This document shows, piece after piece, positions 23,801-34,145 of a stretch of DNA of 64,000 nt. Source of the DNA: Triops longicaudatus (taxonomy: Eukaryota > Arthropoda > Branchiopoda > Notostraca > Triopsidae); assembly GCA_022885665.1 (NCBI GenBank), contig JAGQDJ010000106.1, positions 62,001 through 126,000 on the forward strand, given 5' to 3'. Positions within the stretch are counted from its first letter, which is position 1, and each line of letters opens with the position of its first letter. Below the pieces are notes generated by a model, which saw nothing but the letters and a program-made list of their open reading frames with translations, was not told where the DNA came from and searched no databases. A program made the translations under genes and the position numbers.

Positions 23801-24283
23801 TGTCCTCATAACAGAAATTTTCGAACTCATAGAAAATATGTTCAGTTCGGTTGCCCGAAATCGATAACTAAATACTAAGAAGTAAAAGAAGCTTTTTAGG
23901 AAGAAATACCATTCTCAATACTAGTTTTTCTCCAGTATTGAAAACACAATTCACCTATGAAAATGAGCTTATCGTTCAATAATAAAAGAGACGAGTACCA
24001 CAGCAGAAAACGGTACTGGCAAGCAGAAGTATCGGTAAGCTGTTCTCGTCATATTACTTCTCAGAACGACTTAGCTCGTTAACTTACGGGTACATGACGC
24101 TGGTTCGTCTGACAGATCGCCACAATCGTCTTTGCCGTCACAAAAAAGGTTCAGGTTGACGCAACGGCCGTTGCCACATCGAAAATGAGTCAGCCGGCAC
24201 GACGGACTTTGGCCCCAGGTTAATATGACCAGGGACCACCAAACGACCCAGGGTAGTAACAGGTCCCAACTGCGCTTCCCCAT
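11888..24283 (-). CDS. CUB and LDLa domain single-pass transmembrane receptor (Culd-like), 4 exons, 1102 aa
   Basis: The exons on the minus strand are 24283-24088, 18088-17943, 17102-16726 and 14477-11888. All borders are GT/AG and phases (1, 0, 2) join correctly to 3309 nt. Residues 1-24 form a signal peptide. Residues 28-64 are an LDLa module (FRCGNGRCVNLNLFCDGKDDCGDLSDE). CUB 1 spans exons 2 and 3 (about 66-240). Four further CUB-like modules fall in the 2.6-kb last exon at roughly 258-420, 433-595, 615-765 and 770-960. A second LDLa (VCSTWCPELRACVDH...) is at about 982-1017. A transmembrane helix (WAAAGSSALVLLSIVTTVA) falls within 1026-1053. The Ser/Gly-rich cytoplasmic tail is 49 residues. 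LDLa and CUB modules bind proteins and calcium outside the cell. Insect Culd, of similar layout, affects endocytic trafficking in photoreceptors. Orthology is inferred from architecture, so no symbol is given. Intron 1 is 6 kb, and intron 3 carries a LINE relic. Confidence 0.9.
15125..15632 (-). pseudogene. Relic of a non-LTR retrotransposon reverse-transcriptase C-terminal region
   Basis: This minus-strand frame is broken by one in-frame TAG near 15332, between CENFR and HTDTVEHRLLYC. The translated remains run through RVAVALLRIRSKHAKVRWRM, then a Cys...TVEHRLLYC pattern, then REKWRSREERIG, ending in a stop at 15125. The arrangement Cys, then T-V-E-H-x-L-x-x-C, downstream of an R-S-x-H segment is typical of the tail of LINE polymerases (the His/Cys cluster after the RT domain). 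The upstream polymerase and endonuclease are absent, as in a 5'-truncated, dead copy. It lies inside receptor intron 3 in the same transcriptional orientation. Confidence 0.75.
18425..18525. repeat. TTTATT/TTATTA low-complexity tract
   Basis: About 100 bases of impure TATTTATT and TTATTA repeats lie in receptor intron 1. A similar tract is found at about 41118-41235. Confidence 0.8.
20980..22100. repeat. Diverged tandem repeat, about 450-bp period, receptor intron 1
   Basis: Three blocks align in order. At about 20995-21170, 21465-21640 and 21890-22095 each block has a T/C-rich run, then a CAG-T/G-TGCT-like segment, then CAAGGTGACAGTAATACTGAAG or a variant, then AATAACTA-like sequence. For example, GTAATACTGAAGCAAT is shared exactly by the blocks at about 21610 and 22052. 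Trailing segments (GATAATCTAAGTAAT near 20716 and GATTAATCTAAGTAAT near 21799) suggest that a further partial copy precedes the three. Identity is low, so this is an old array. I see no coding sequence in it. Confidence 0.6.
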
Positions 24284-27200
24284 TATGACCTTCTGACGAC
24301 ACTGACGCGTACGTACGCAACACCTGTGAAGTACACAAAAAGTCCAACAACGTTACAAAGAAACGAACGTTAGTCCATCATAAAAACGGACGTTCACCAG
24401 TATTATTTTTTTCTCTTCTATTTCCTCTAGCACTGTCCCTTTCCGGTAAAAAAAAACTTTAACTGTCCTGCCAACTTAATACGTTGAGGATATTTTTGGC
24501 CATCAACTCCGCCCTAACGATTCCTTTTTGTCTTCTTTTCCTTACTTATAACAGATTTTGTCGTCCTAGGACCCGTATTCCACTTCATTATATACTGGAA
24601 CCCGAAAATTGTCCTTTAATCCTCTCTTACCGGCGTAGTTCTCACACAAAATACAGGGTATTACTTCGAGCCTCCTGGTAAGAAATACAGGCCGCCTTCG
24701 TTACCAACTTTTACGTAGGAGTTTCTAGAAAAGCTAGAAGTGCGGCTGATAAAAAAGTATCTTCAAAAGAAAGCTGCAACGTTAGGAAGGTGTGTTGGTG
24801 GTGTTCACTAATTGTTTGTCTTGTTTAATAAATCACGTAGAAGCCTACCACCCCTAGGGATATACCTTTCCCAAAATCTTCTTGCCCTTCGCGTGGGAAA
24901 AAATACGATTTACCGGGTCAGACCGAGAGGTAAGTTATTGTCTCCAACCTACTCAGGAGATAAAAATAGAAAACTGAGCTACGAGGACCTGAAAGACTAA
25001 CTGGCAACAGCAGTAACATCACTTCTTCCCGGTCAGTATTTCTTCAGCAAAGCTTTTCGAGTGTTCCGAGCCACATGGGGACCACAACTTTCTGGCTCGT
25101 TCGTCTGTCCCTTTTCCACGTTATTCGTAACTCCCCAGCTCGTACTTGCTGAATTAACTACTAATCAATACTTCTTTAATGAAACCATCAGTTATGTCGT
25201 CCTAAGCCATCCATCAATTAAGGCGCAAGGTACACCATGTTTGCTCGTAATTTTTCTTTTCTCCCCAATTTCTTTGCGTCCTTTTTACGAGTCTTTCATT
25301 TATCTCGGCATCAAGCAGTGTTTGTTTGCACATGCAGTGAACGAGATAGTTGAGTGAGAAAAACGCGAAAAAAAGTGGGAAGTAATAAATGAATTTCTGT
25401 GTTCCTGAGGGTGACCGAACACATTTTCTGCTACACATGGAGAAAATAGGCCTGGGAGGTTGGGGAAGAAAACGTCTTGTCTTGATTACCGCAGAAAAAA
25501 GTGTGAGAGCTTTGACCCTTTTGGGTTGAAAAGATACATAGAAAGCGGGCCTTGAAGCGGTCTTGCGTCTCCTCAATAGTTGCGATGGTCTCATTTGGTA
25601 TGGAAGGTCTCTTTTTTGGGGTGATGTGTAAGTATTCATGTGTGAATGGCTTGAAAAGGGAAAGCGACGGAGACTGGAAGAAATAGGTTGGGGAGCGAAG
25701 TTGTTTGGCATTTCCTTGGAGACTGGCGAGTGTGAAAGGGCCAATACATTTACATTTTCATTGAGAGCTAACACTGGTAATGTAGCACGCAAGATTGAGA
25801 CAACACTGCCGTGCACTTGTCAGCCATAAGGCATAGCACGGCTTCTAAAATTAGAAAAAAAAATTGGAATAAATCAAACAGATTGCTTCATGCAGAAAAC
25901 ATTACCGTCGTTTCGCAGCTAAGACCCCTCTAGACTACTAATGCTGCCGCAGAACAATCATCACAAAGATTCCCGTACGATATAGAATAGCGCAGGCAAC
26001 GTTTGCATTGTTAAATCCTTAAAAGTACGGCATGTCAAGGTTTTTGTCGAGCCTTGTAATGGAAAAGCTCGCTCTTCACTAAAGAAAGATATAAATACTA
26101 TCAAATGCAAAAGGAGTTTTTACCATTTTCGAGGAAATAAATTGCCACAATTTTTCACTGTTGTCACCAGTTTACAAGCTAACCTTGGCGTGAGTTCAAA
26201 AACAGCGAACCGCGTCCCGCGAACGGGAAATAAGCCGTCGGTTAAGAATGTTAAAAGCGGCGGGAAAATGAAAGATTGTCTCGTCACTACCTTGGCGAAA
26301 ATAGTTTAAGGAACGCTATGACAGCGAATCGTAAACTCCGGGCGGAACGATATCTTATTAGTTGGTTACACAAAGAATCAATATTTGTCAGGGAGCAGAC
26401 GACGCACAAGATAGCCTAAGGGTGGTAAAAAAAGGATCGGAAGAAGGTTTTCACTGCCGCGTCCAGAATGTGATCAATGGAACGTGACTTAATAAGCGTC
26501 TCGGGTGGTACTCGGACCTAGGTCCTTGTGGAAATTGTTGGCGATAAAAAGATGTGCGCGGACCATAAGATATTGATCAGAAAGTTTTGCATATTCCTTA
26601 AAAAAAAATAAAAAGTTATAACGCTGGCTCTTAACTAAAAATAATAATGTGCTTTCCCGCCCCAAAACCTGAGTAAAGCCCTGTGAGCTTTCGGTACGTG
26701 ACAAGAAAATAGTCCCGGGATAATGTGGAAGGGAAAAAAAGGTGAAAGTAAAGAAAAGAAGAAAAATGGACTCGCTTGTGAACAAACTTGCTTCACACAC
26801 TGCAGACAGCAGTAGTACATTGCTGCGGTCAGAAACAACGTGTCAGCAATTCACGGATTTTTTCCCTTTGAGCTTAGATTCTTGGAACGAAAAAGTTATC
26901 CTTTCTAAGAATATTATTAATACTCATGCATGTGGTGGACGAATAACATGCCAAAGGCATTAGTAAAGAAATCTTTTTGCAGTTTTGTAATGTCGAGCTC
27001 ATTGAAGCAGAAACTAGTAAAATGTTCTAAGAGGCTTCGTCGGAGAAAAAAGTCATACTTTAAAAGGCAAAGATACATTGTAGGAAAAGGTCCTCTCCGA
27101 ATCCTTGTGTGTTCCTATAAGGTAGAAAAGACAAATTAATTTTGACATTTTTGTAGCTTCCCGGAAAAAATAGTTGTCTTTTCTGTATTTCTATAATGAT

Positions 27201-29301
27201 AAACAGTCGAAAATAGAACGCCTTTAGGAGCTTTCACAACAGAAAGATGTTTAATTACTTCCTGAAAGTTAATTCTTAGAACATTGTACTATGCACCGTG
27301 GCATTTCTCCATAAATTGCTTTCAATTTGTGAACATCGAAGGGATATTTGGAAATTAATAGAGGCCTAAAAGGCGACCATTGCGGTGTCGGTGTTGCGTT
27401 ATTAGTACAATAATGTGCGTATCTGTGAAACGAGACCAAATATGCCGTTCAGACATCTAATTATAGCAGCTTGCTTTGAAAGTCATTCCATTCAAGTTTC
27501 CGCTAAAGAGCTGAAACTGAAAGGGTAAATACAACAGAGGAAAAGCTGACAGGTACGTCAGAATACACTACGTTTACGAACCTGACGAGAAAACATTTCT
27601 TCAGCTGCTATTGCGAAACCCTCCAGTTCTTACGACTACCAAATGGCCTCACGAAAAAGGAGCCACTTTTTTGCAACGGGTTATAGCCAATACACGAGCA
27701 GATTCCAAAATTGACCAAGTTTACAATTCCCATCTCTACTTTTGCCAAAAAGAGAAGTGACCTCCTTGTGTGGCAGTAATAACCCAAGGACATGACATTC
27801 TCAAAGGTGACATGACATTCTCTCAACGCGTATTTTTCTACATTTTGCTCATGTACTCCTTAGTTTTCTCTCAAGCCTTTCAATGACAAATACACGTACA
27901 AAAATGGATTACAAAATACACATATAAAAATGTAGAAATTTTATTATTTTTTAAAATTATGACATCTAAAAGCTAAAGAAAAACTATAAATTTTAAATAC
28001 TTTAAATTGCTGTAAAACAGAAGAGAATTGCTCAAATGCAAGCACATAAGCGTATTGCTAAATTAATAATTAAATAAAGAAAGAAGCAAGAAAAACCAAT
28101 AAAAATATAAGTAAGTAAATTCAAAGTAAACAATCATAAAAAATACCTTCGGGTTTCAACGCTACATTGTTTCATCCGTATTACAATTGTCTACTGAAGA
28201 GGTCAAGTCAACAATGTTAATGCAGTGGAACCCAGAAAAACGAAAACTCTTTTTCTGGGTTTCTCTGTTGAGGATGATTCTGGAAAATTACTATCGTAAC
28301 CGAAACGTTTGCTATGTGACCCAGTATGTAATAATACCCCTCTATTTCAGACCACTAATTTTAACAGCTGACAAAAAACTCATCCAATAAAAAACCCACG
28401 TACGTAGCAAGAAAACAAAGAAAAAGTCTCGTTTTTTTCGTCCAGAGTACCATGAAAACCGTCCCAGACAGCTTTAAAAGCTTGAACTCCCCCACCAAAG
28501 TACCTACGCGGGGTATATGGGCCCCGCAGACTTTTAAGGGGAGGAAGTATCCTTGTTACGAAGTCCCCTTGGGTACTTGAGAGCGACATATGACAGAACA
28601 TAAAAAAAGGATGTTTTGCTTGTCTAATAAAAGAAGAAACCTATAATACGTTTCCCTCGGTTATCTTGATCTCCGACGATACTTCAGGCCGCAACGCTTT
28701 GCCTAAGGATCTACCCCAGAATGTTTTCTTTCGCTTTCACCTCACGTTCGCACTACATTTCGCATCTAATAAAAGTAAGAAGTGGAAAGAGTAAAAACTG
28801 ACGTAAAAACTTCCATTCTGTGTATAATGAAAAAATCCACACCAAGTCGAACGCAAGCTGGAACAAGTTTACCCGTTAGTTTCTTTCAAAATTTAATAAA
28901 CCCAACATTAAATTTTTTTAAATTTACTTGAATTAAAAACGAAATTGATTAAAAAAAAGTTAGTTAAGTTGGCTCAAGATCATCCGTTCTTTTGGATCTT
29001 CTCAAAATCATCCGTTCTTTTGGTTCTTAGAAAGGATTAAATGTTTTCAAAGGCTTTATACCAGGTGACTTTGACTAATGTGAACAGAAGGCAAATTCAG
29101 TTGCAAACTTTACCCAAATTTTAAGATACATAGTTCAAAACTACCTGTCCAATACTTGTAACAGACCTATTTAACTGAAACTGCAAGAAAACATGTGTAC
29201 ATTTACCTAAGCAAGGTAGTAGTGTGAACGTGGGGCAAATAGGTGGGCAAATGTCAGGGTAAGTTTTTCCAACACTAAATAATTTCTTTTTTATATATTT
29301 T
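24284..29301. other. Gene-free DNA upstream of the receptor gene
   Basis: This region should hold the receptor promoter and any 5' untranslated exons, but I could not identify them. Just before the ATG at 24283, the minus strand has an AG acceptor-like site (GTCGTCAG) followed by AAGGTCATA, so a 5' untranslated exon boundary is possible. A 200-codon minus frame at 25214-25816 shows no known domain. A 28-bp imperfect tandem pair (ATCATCCGTTCTTTTGG) lies at about 28973-29030. An 18-bp pair (GGTGACATGACATTCTC-like) lies near 27790-27825. Confidence 0.5.
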
Positions 29302-29375
29302 TTAGGAAATCTTAACGAAATCTGGAATTTGCCCAAGATCAAAATCATTTGATCACGTTTTTGACCCACGTTCAT
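29302..29375 (+). repeat. 74-bp direct repeat, left copy
   Basis: This segment begins TTAGGAAATC and ends CCACGTTCAT. It is repeated base for base at 29885-29958, and the two copies exactly abut the two ends of LTR-like element C copy 1. Confidence 0.9.
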
Positions 29376-29884
29376 TGTTCCGAACGAAGCCGGAAAAGAT
29401 TTTCTCTCACGAGCTCTTTCTCCTATTTGCTCCTATTTTCCTATGAATACCCTTTCTATATAGAGTTTTTGAGAATAAACCCAGAACTTGTAAATTAAGA
29501 TTTGATTTTCCCCGTATGGTCCCTGTGGTGGTAAAATACTGTGGCGTTCATTGTTGCCCAACAGTTGAAATTTGTAGCCGCCCAAAAACGAATCTTAAGA
29601 TTCATTATTAGAAAGAATGAAATCCCCTGCACCCAGCCTGTAATAGTTAGTTCCTTCTTGACCTTCTTCTGAGCCAGTTACGTTTCTTCAATGTAAAATT
29701 TGATTGTTGTAACCAAAAGTGAGAGTTAGCATGAAAGAGGGTAGAATGTGACAATATATCAAATTATCAAATAAGCTAAGGACTTGGGTTCTTTGTGTTT
29801 CCAATATTTCGCGGCAAAGAAGAGATTCCCTGTTCCCCAGTGTCATAAGCGCGTGGACAAGTTAAGACGGCACTGGTGGGAACA
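29376..29884 (+). mobile_element. Solo-LTR-like element, family C, copy 1 (carries a nested family A element)
   Basis: This 509-bp element starts TGTTCCGAACGAAGCC and ends GCACTGGTGGGAACA, giving 6-bp inverted ends TGTTCC/GGAACA. A second copy lies inverted at 41877-42381. Both contain a family A element at the same internal site. There is no 5-bp target duplication. Instead it is bracketed by a perfect 74-bp direct repeat. No open frame of interest is present. Confidence 0.7.
29540..29753 (+). mobile_element. Family A element, copy 3, nested in element C
   Basis: The sequence TGTGGCGTTC to GAATGTGACA is flanked by ATAC and ATAT, a slightly decayed 4-bp target duplication. It is 214 bp because it lacks about 85 bp present in full copies, the part around GTGATTTTGTAT and GAATAAACGG. 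The same internal deletion occurs in copy 5. Confidence 0.75.
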
Positions 29885-29958
29885 TTAGGAAATCTTAACG
29901 AAATCTGGAATTTGCCCAAGATCAAAATCATTTGATCACGTTTTTGACCCACGTTCAT
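29885..29958 (+). repeat. 74-bp direct repeat, right copy, running into an inverted repeat
   Basis: Identical to 29302-29375. Its end also forms one arm of a short hairpin at 29946-29976: TGACCCACGTTCA and TGAACGTGGGTCA around a 5-nt loop. Confidence 0.9.
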
Positions 29959-29976
29959 AGTTTGAACGTGGGTCAA

Positions 29977-31650
29977 ATCTGGGGATAAATCGGTAATTGA
30001 GGCTGTTTAGTACAAGAAGTGCAGTGTAAGCATTCGGCAGCCTAGCTTGTATGGCTTCGGGCTCTATGCATATTTAAGCAAGGGTATTTTCATTTTTTCT
30101 TCCTTTTTTTACGACGCGCAGTAAACACGCTTGACAATAACTTCCTCTCTCCTGGCTCATTCACGTGACAGCACAAAGCTTTTAAGTCCGTCACTCACAG
30201 ATTATACCCTTAATTCCTCCTTTGGATGGCCCCCGCCCACCCTTCATTCCGCTCTTTAACCAGTCTTAATTCCTTCTTATCAAATTAGGCAAAAACGATC
30301 CGGCTCTGTTTTTGCCGATACCGAGTCGGATAATTACATCTGCCTGCATAAGTCAGTCTTCCCTAGATAGAAACCTCCCCCTGTTTAAAGTTTGTTACTC
30401 CCCAGAAAAATCCTTGTAACATTTCTCCCCTTGAAGACTTGGTAGAGTGCTGGTTACACAGATCAAACCTCATAGGAACGGAGTAGTGACAAGCTTAAAA
30501 GTTGGCAGACGACTCGTTCGTGACGCTAAGCAGCACTGTTACCTCTGAGATGGAAGGGGAGGGAGGAAGCTCCCTACGGAAATAGTGAAGCGCCTTAAGG
30601 ACGGGATATACGTACACAGTACCTCGTAAACCGAGGCCTTTAGGCGACTGTTTCGTCAAAGTCGTATACGCGAAAGGATGTGTTGATAATTCAAGTACTT
30701 TTTCTTTTTTTTCTGGTCTCAGTCTCGGAGTTTAAGAGCCCCCTTAATCCCTCCCACTTTTTCTTTTAAAAAGACGACAGACATGTGTGGAAGTTTTTTT
30801 TAGCAGCAATTGAAACTGGTTCAACAAAAGTGAAACAAAATCTTATGCATATTGTCTTAAACCCTGTGGGATGTGTTTTTAGCCAAGGATGCCAAAGGAG
30901 ACAATGGGAGAAAAATTCATGAAACTGTTCTTTGTGAGGCAAGCTTGTATTTCTGCAGAAATTTGGTTGCCAGTACCCATGTAAAAGATGGCAGTTGGGC
31001 ACTCTTTAGCAATATCTTTCACTATTAAGGGTAAGAAATGGTGTTGATGTCGTTTGCCCGTGGGGGAAAGAATTACTGCAGTAGGGATAAATGACTGACG
31101 GGAGAATTACTTAAGAAAATTTCTTCCCCGTTCTCAATGGTTTATGAACGCTTTAACGAACGCTCAATTACGAGGACTGTGATGATAATTAAGGGAATGA
31201 CTACTGCGATGAGAAAAGGGGGGTAAGAGATAGCTTGGGGCGGTTGTCAATTTTTAGCTGGGTTAATAGCTTTAACATAGCAGACCCAGCGTGCCTTAGT
31301 CGCTAAGAAATGTGATCTCTGACACTGATCTGTCTCAAGTTTCCTTGGCGGAGGCCGAACCGGGACGTTGTACGGAGTTTGCATAGCAAGAAGCCGTTAA
31401 TGGTTAGACTGCTTAAGCATTCACTTTCGAGAAAATCGAGTAATCGAGTAATAGCTGGGCGTAATCATAAGAAAGGTCACTGGGCTTAGAATTTGATAAG
31501 GTCAAAGCTAATATTGGCTTAATTTTGTACTAATGAAGTTTAAGAAATTTTGCCAGCAATTTACCTCAGTAATTTACACTAAACCTCAAGTAATTCCAAG
31601 TTTTTAAGAGACTTGTAACCTATTATTTTAATTAATAGGCCACTTTGATA
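29977..31650. other. Gene-free DNA
   Basis: I see no supported exon. The sequence is mixed, with pyrimidine-rich stretches at 30090-30300 and 30700-30770. A GTATTTCTGCAGAAATTTGG palindrome-like site near 30947 belongs to the dispersed word family. A GAATTACTGCAGTA site lies near 31070. Confidence 0.5.
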
Positions 31651-31659
31651 AGGTGAAGA

Positions 31660-32180
31660 AAGCAAGGTCATTCTACCTGCAGAAATAAGTATGCCAGTAC
31701 TAGTAAGACAAGTAATTGTAAGCTATACCTATTCAACGGAAATTTAGCAAACATCTTAAAACTTCCAATGAAGGCAAATTCTACCTGAAGAAATACGAGC
31801 GCCAGTATTATTTAGCAGAAATAAGTCGGCCAATATTAGCTATGTAAGTTAATAGTCCTAAACTTGGCAAGCAAATGTCTCTTAAGTAACTTTAAAACTT
31901 TAAAACGCCTAGTAAACTTAATATGCTAATTCATAGACCATTCTCTACTCTGAAGTAGCAAGCTAAGAAAGTAACTTCTGCCCAAGGAAGTAAGTGTGCT
32001 AGTATTAGTAAATTTACACGATATCCTTCAAATAAGTTTTGTTAAAGAAAAATCATGAATTTGTTGAAGAAGGTAGTTTCTGCCTGAAGGAATAAGTCTG
32101 CCAGTGTTACTTTGCACAAATTCTTCCTGAAAGACATCGTTTCTATCTGGAGAAATAAATATGCCAGTATTTCATGAGTG
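31660..32180 (+). repeat. Decayed array of compound motif CTGMAGAAATA...TGCCAGTA
   Basis: Diverged copies of an about 35-bp unit occur at about 31670, 31780, 31976, 32078 and 32140, with a partial copy at 31820. The consensus parts in order are TTCTRCCTG, MAGAAATA, a 3-6 base spacer, TGCCAGTA and TTA. All copies are on the same strand and spaced roughly 60-200 bp. The DNA between units is not obviously repeated. I know of no repeat class with this form. Confidence 0.65.
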
Positions 32181-33649
32181 GTTATCAATTTAAAAGGATG
32201 TGTCTACCATACAACCGCCAGACACTTTCTTCCGGGAAACTCACGTTAAAACTCTTCATGGCTCTACACTCAAGTTTCCACGTACAATACACTTGCCTGC
32301 TCGGTTTTAACATAGTACGCATATGCCTTTAGGGCTTTTGAAGTTCCATGTATTCCCTGACGCTCTTAACTGCAGTAATATACGAGCCGTATCTCTTTAC
32401 CACGTCACTCTAGGTCTCCTGAGCCAGAGGCTATATTCCCAAACTCCACACGTCTTAATACGATATGTACTACAACCTCACAAAACTGTGAAACAGAAGT
32501 CCATTGTCAATTTAAAATACTGCAGATATATTAGTCAGTAGACTTGAGAGCAAATTTTGCAGAATTTTTGTCCTTTGCACAGTTTCGATAGTCCTTGAAT
32601 TTAATTTCAAGTTTCATGAAACCTTTCTGAAAAACTATTCAAATCTAGTCAGTAGCAAGTTTGTTCACAAAATGATTGCACGCATGATTTAGTATTAACG
32701 CAGAAATTTCCCGCCAGTAAAACGCAAGATTTGACAACACAGTTGCTTGAATTCGGACGTCGTATTTAGCAGCGGATTATCCATATAACTGAGCTTACAA
32801 TAACGGAAGCCCACAGGTACACTCAATACCAAGATACTAGAGTACTGGCAGCCACATTTCTGTTTTCGGATTTCCATGCACCCGTAATGAGATATTCCAT
32901 TACTGCACAATGCTGGTTTTAAGGTGATGGCTACAGCTAAATGACTCGGGCCGAGTATTATACTCAATATAGGGCAGCTTAGGAATTCCCTGGAGGTGGA
33001 ATTGTCTCCCACTCTTTTGGTTAATTGTCTTTGCCGCTAAATTCGCCATAGCCTCCACGCCCTGGGACAAACTATTCTTGTACTGACGTCGACCCTTGTT
33101 TCTTGCTGCATAAGCCTGTTCCCTAGCCACATAAACTGTCACCCTCTTGCAGTTACGCGCGTAACCGACTTACCCCATTGCCCTTCAACTTTCTTTCACC
33201 CCCCTCCACCCCCACATTAGCTGGCACTGTTTTGTGTGTCTTTTTCTCTCTTCTCCCTTCCTTTATTGTTTTCAATATCTGTCTATCCTTTAGCGGAGCA
33301 TCAGTACCACTCACGACATTGCTGCAGACAAAACTACGCGCACCAGACGAACCTGATCTTAAAAGGTTGCCGTACGCGCCCTTTCCAAACGGTTTCCCAT
33401 TACACCATTATCTTTGGCGATTAAACCCTCCCCATTTGCATACAAGGTGGCAATTTTCTGCTGAATACACATACAAGCCGTGGTCTTCTAACCAGTACTT
33501 TACAAAGCACAATGAGTTCTGGAGTTCGTGTGCAAATGCATTGTAAGAAATATGTCAGTTGATATTTTTGCTTGATTGTTAGGGAAATGAAGGGCAAAAT
33601 TGAATTATTAAGAAATTATTCCAGATACGAGCTCAAATATGTCGGCGAT

Positions 33650-34145
33650 AGGAAGAAATTCAGAAATGTTTCTGCCGATACTTTGGCTTCATGGCTCTAG
33701 GAAACCATGGCATACAATCAAGGCGTTCAGAACAGTTCAGGTTCAAAAATAGCAGTGATCGGAAGAAATAACCTGCCAGTAATCAGAAGAAATATTTCTT
33801 CCAGTACTTTTTCATAAGGGCTGTACAAATCAAGAAAATTTTTCGATAAATAGTTCGCAATATACCAAATTTCTATTCAAATGTCCCTTAATTTGAAAGA
33901 AGTATATCTACCGGTACTTTTGCATCATTGTTCAAGAAAATTGAGGCGAAAATCAAGACATTTACTGAAGTATACTATTATTTTCGAGTTCATAGCACGA
34001 TGGCTCTTAGGAAGAAATATGTCTGCCGGTAATTTTTCATTTTGGATGCGGAAAGCAAGGTATTGTTTGCTAAATAGTTCAAAAATATCAAATTCTAGTT
34101 CAAGTATGCCGATAAATGGGAAGAAATATGCCTGCTGATACTCTT
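33650..34145 (+). repeat. Second array of the compound motif GGAAGAAATA...TGCCRGTA
   Basis: Units lie at about 33652, 33762, 33783, 33888, 34008 and 34118, mostly 105-120 bp apart and on the plus strand. Each reads GAAGAAAT, then 3-14 bases, then TGCC(A/G)GTA(A/C)T or a close variant, usually followed by a T-run. The match to the 31.7-kb array is clear at the word level, but the flanks differ. Confidence 0.65.

Noticed and set aside
33178..33546. 122-codon plus-strand frame with a hydrophobic N terminus resembling a signal peptide
   Set aside because: The hydrophobic part is a pyrimidine-run artefact; no domain or splice context supports a gene.
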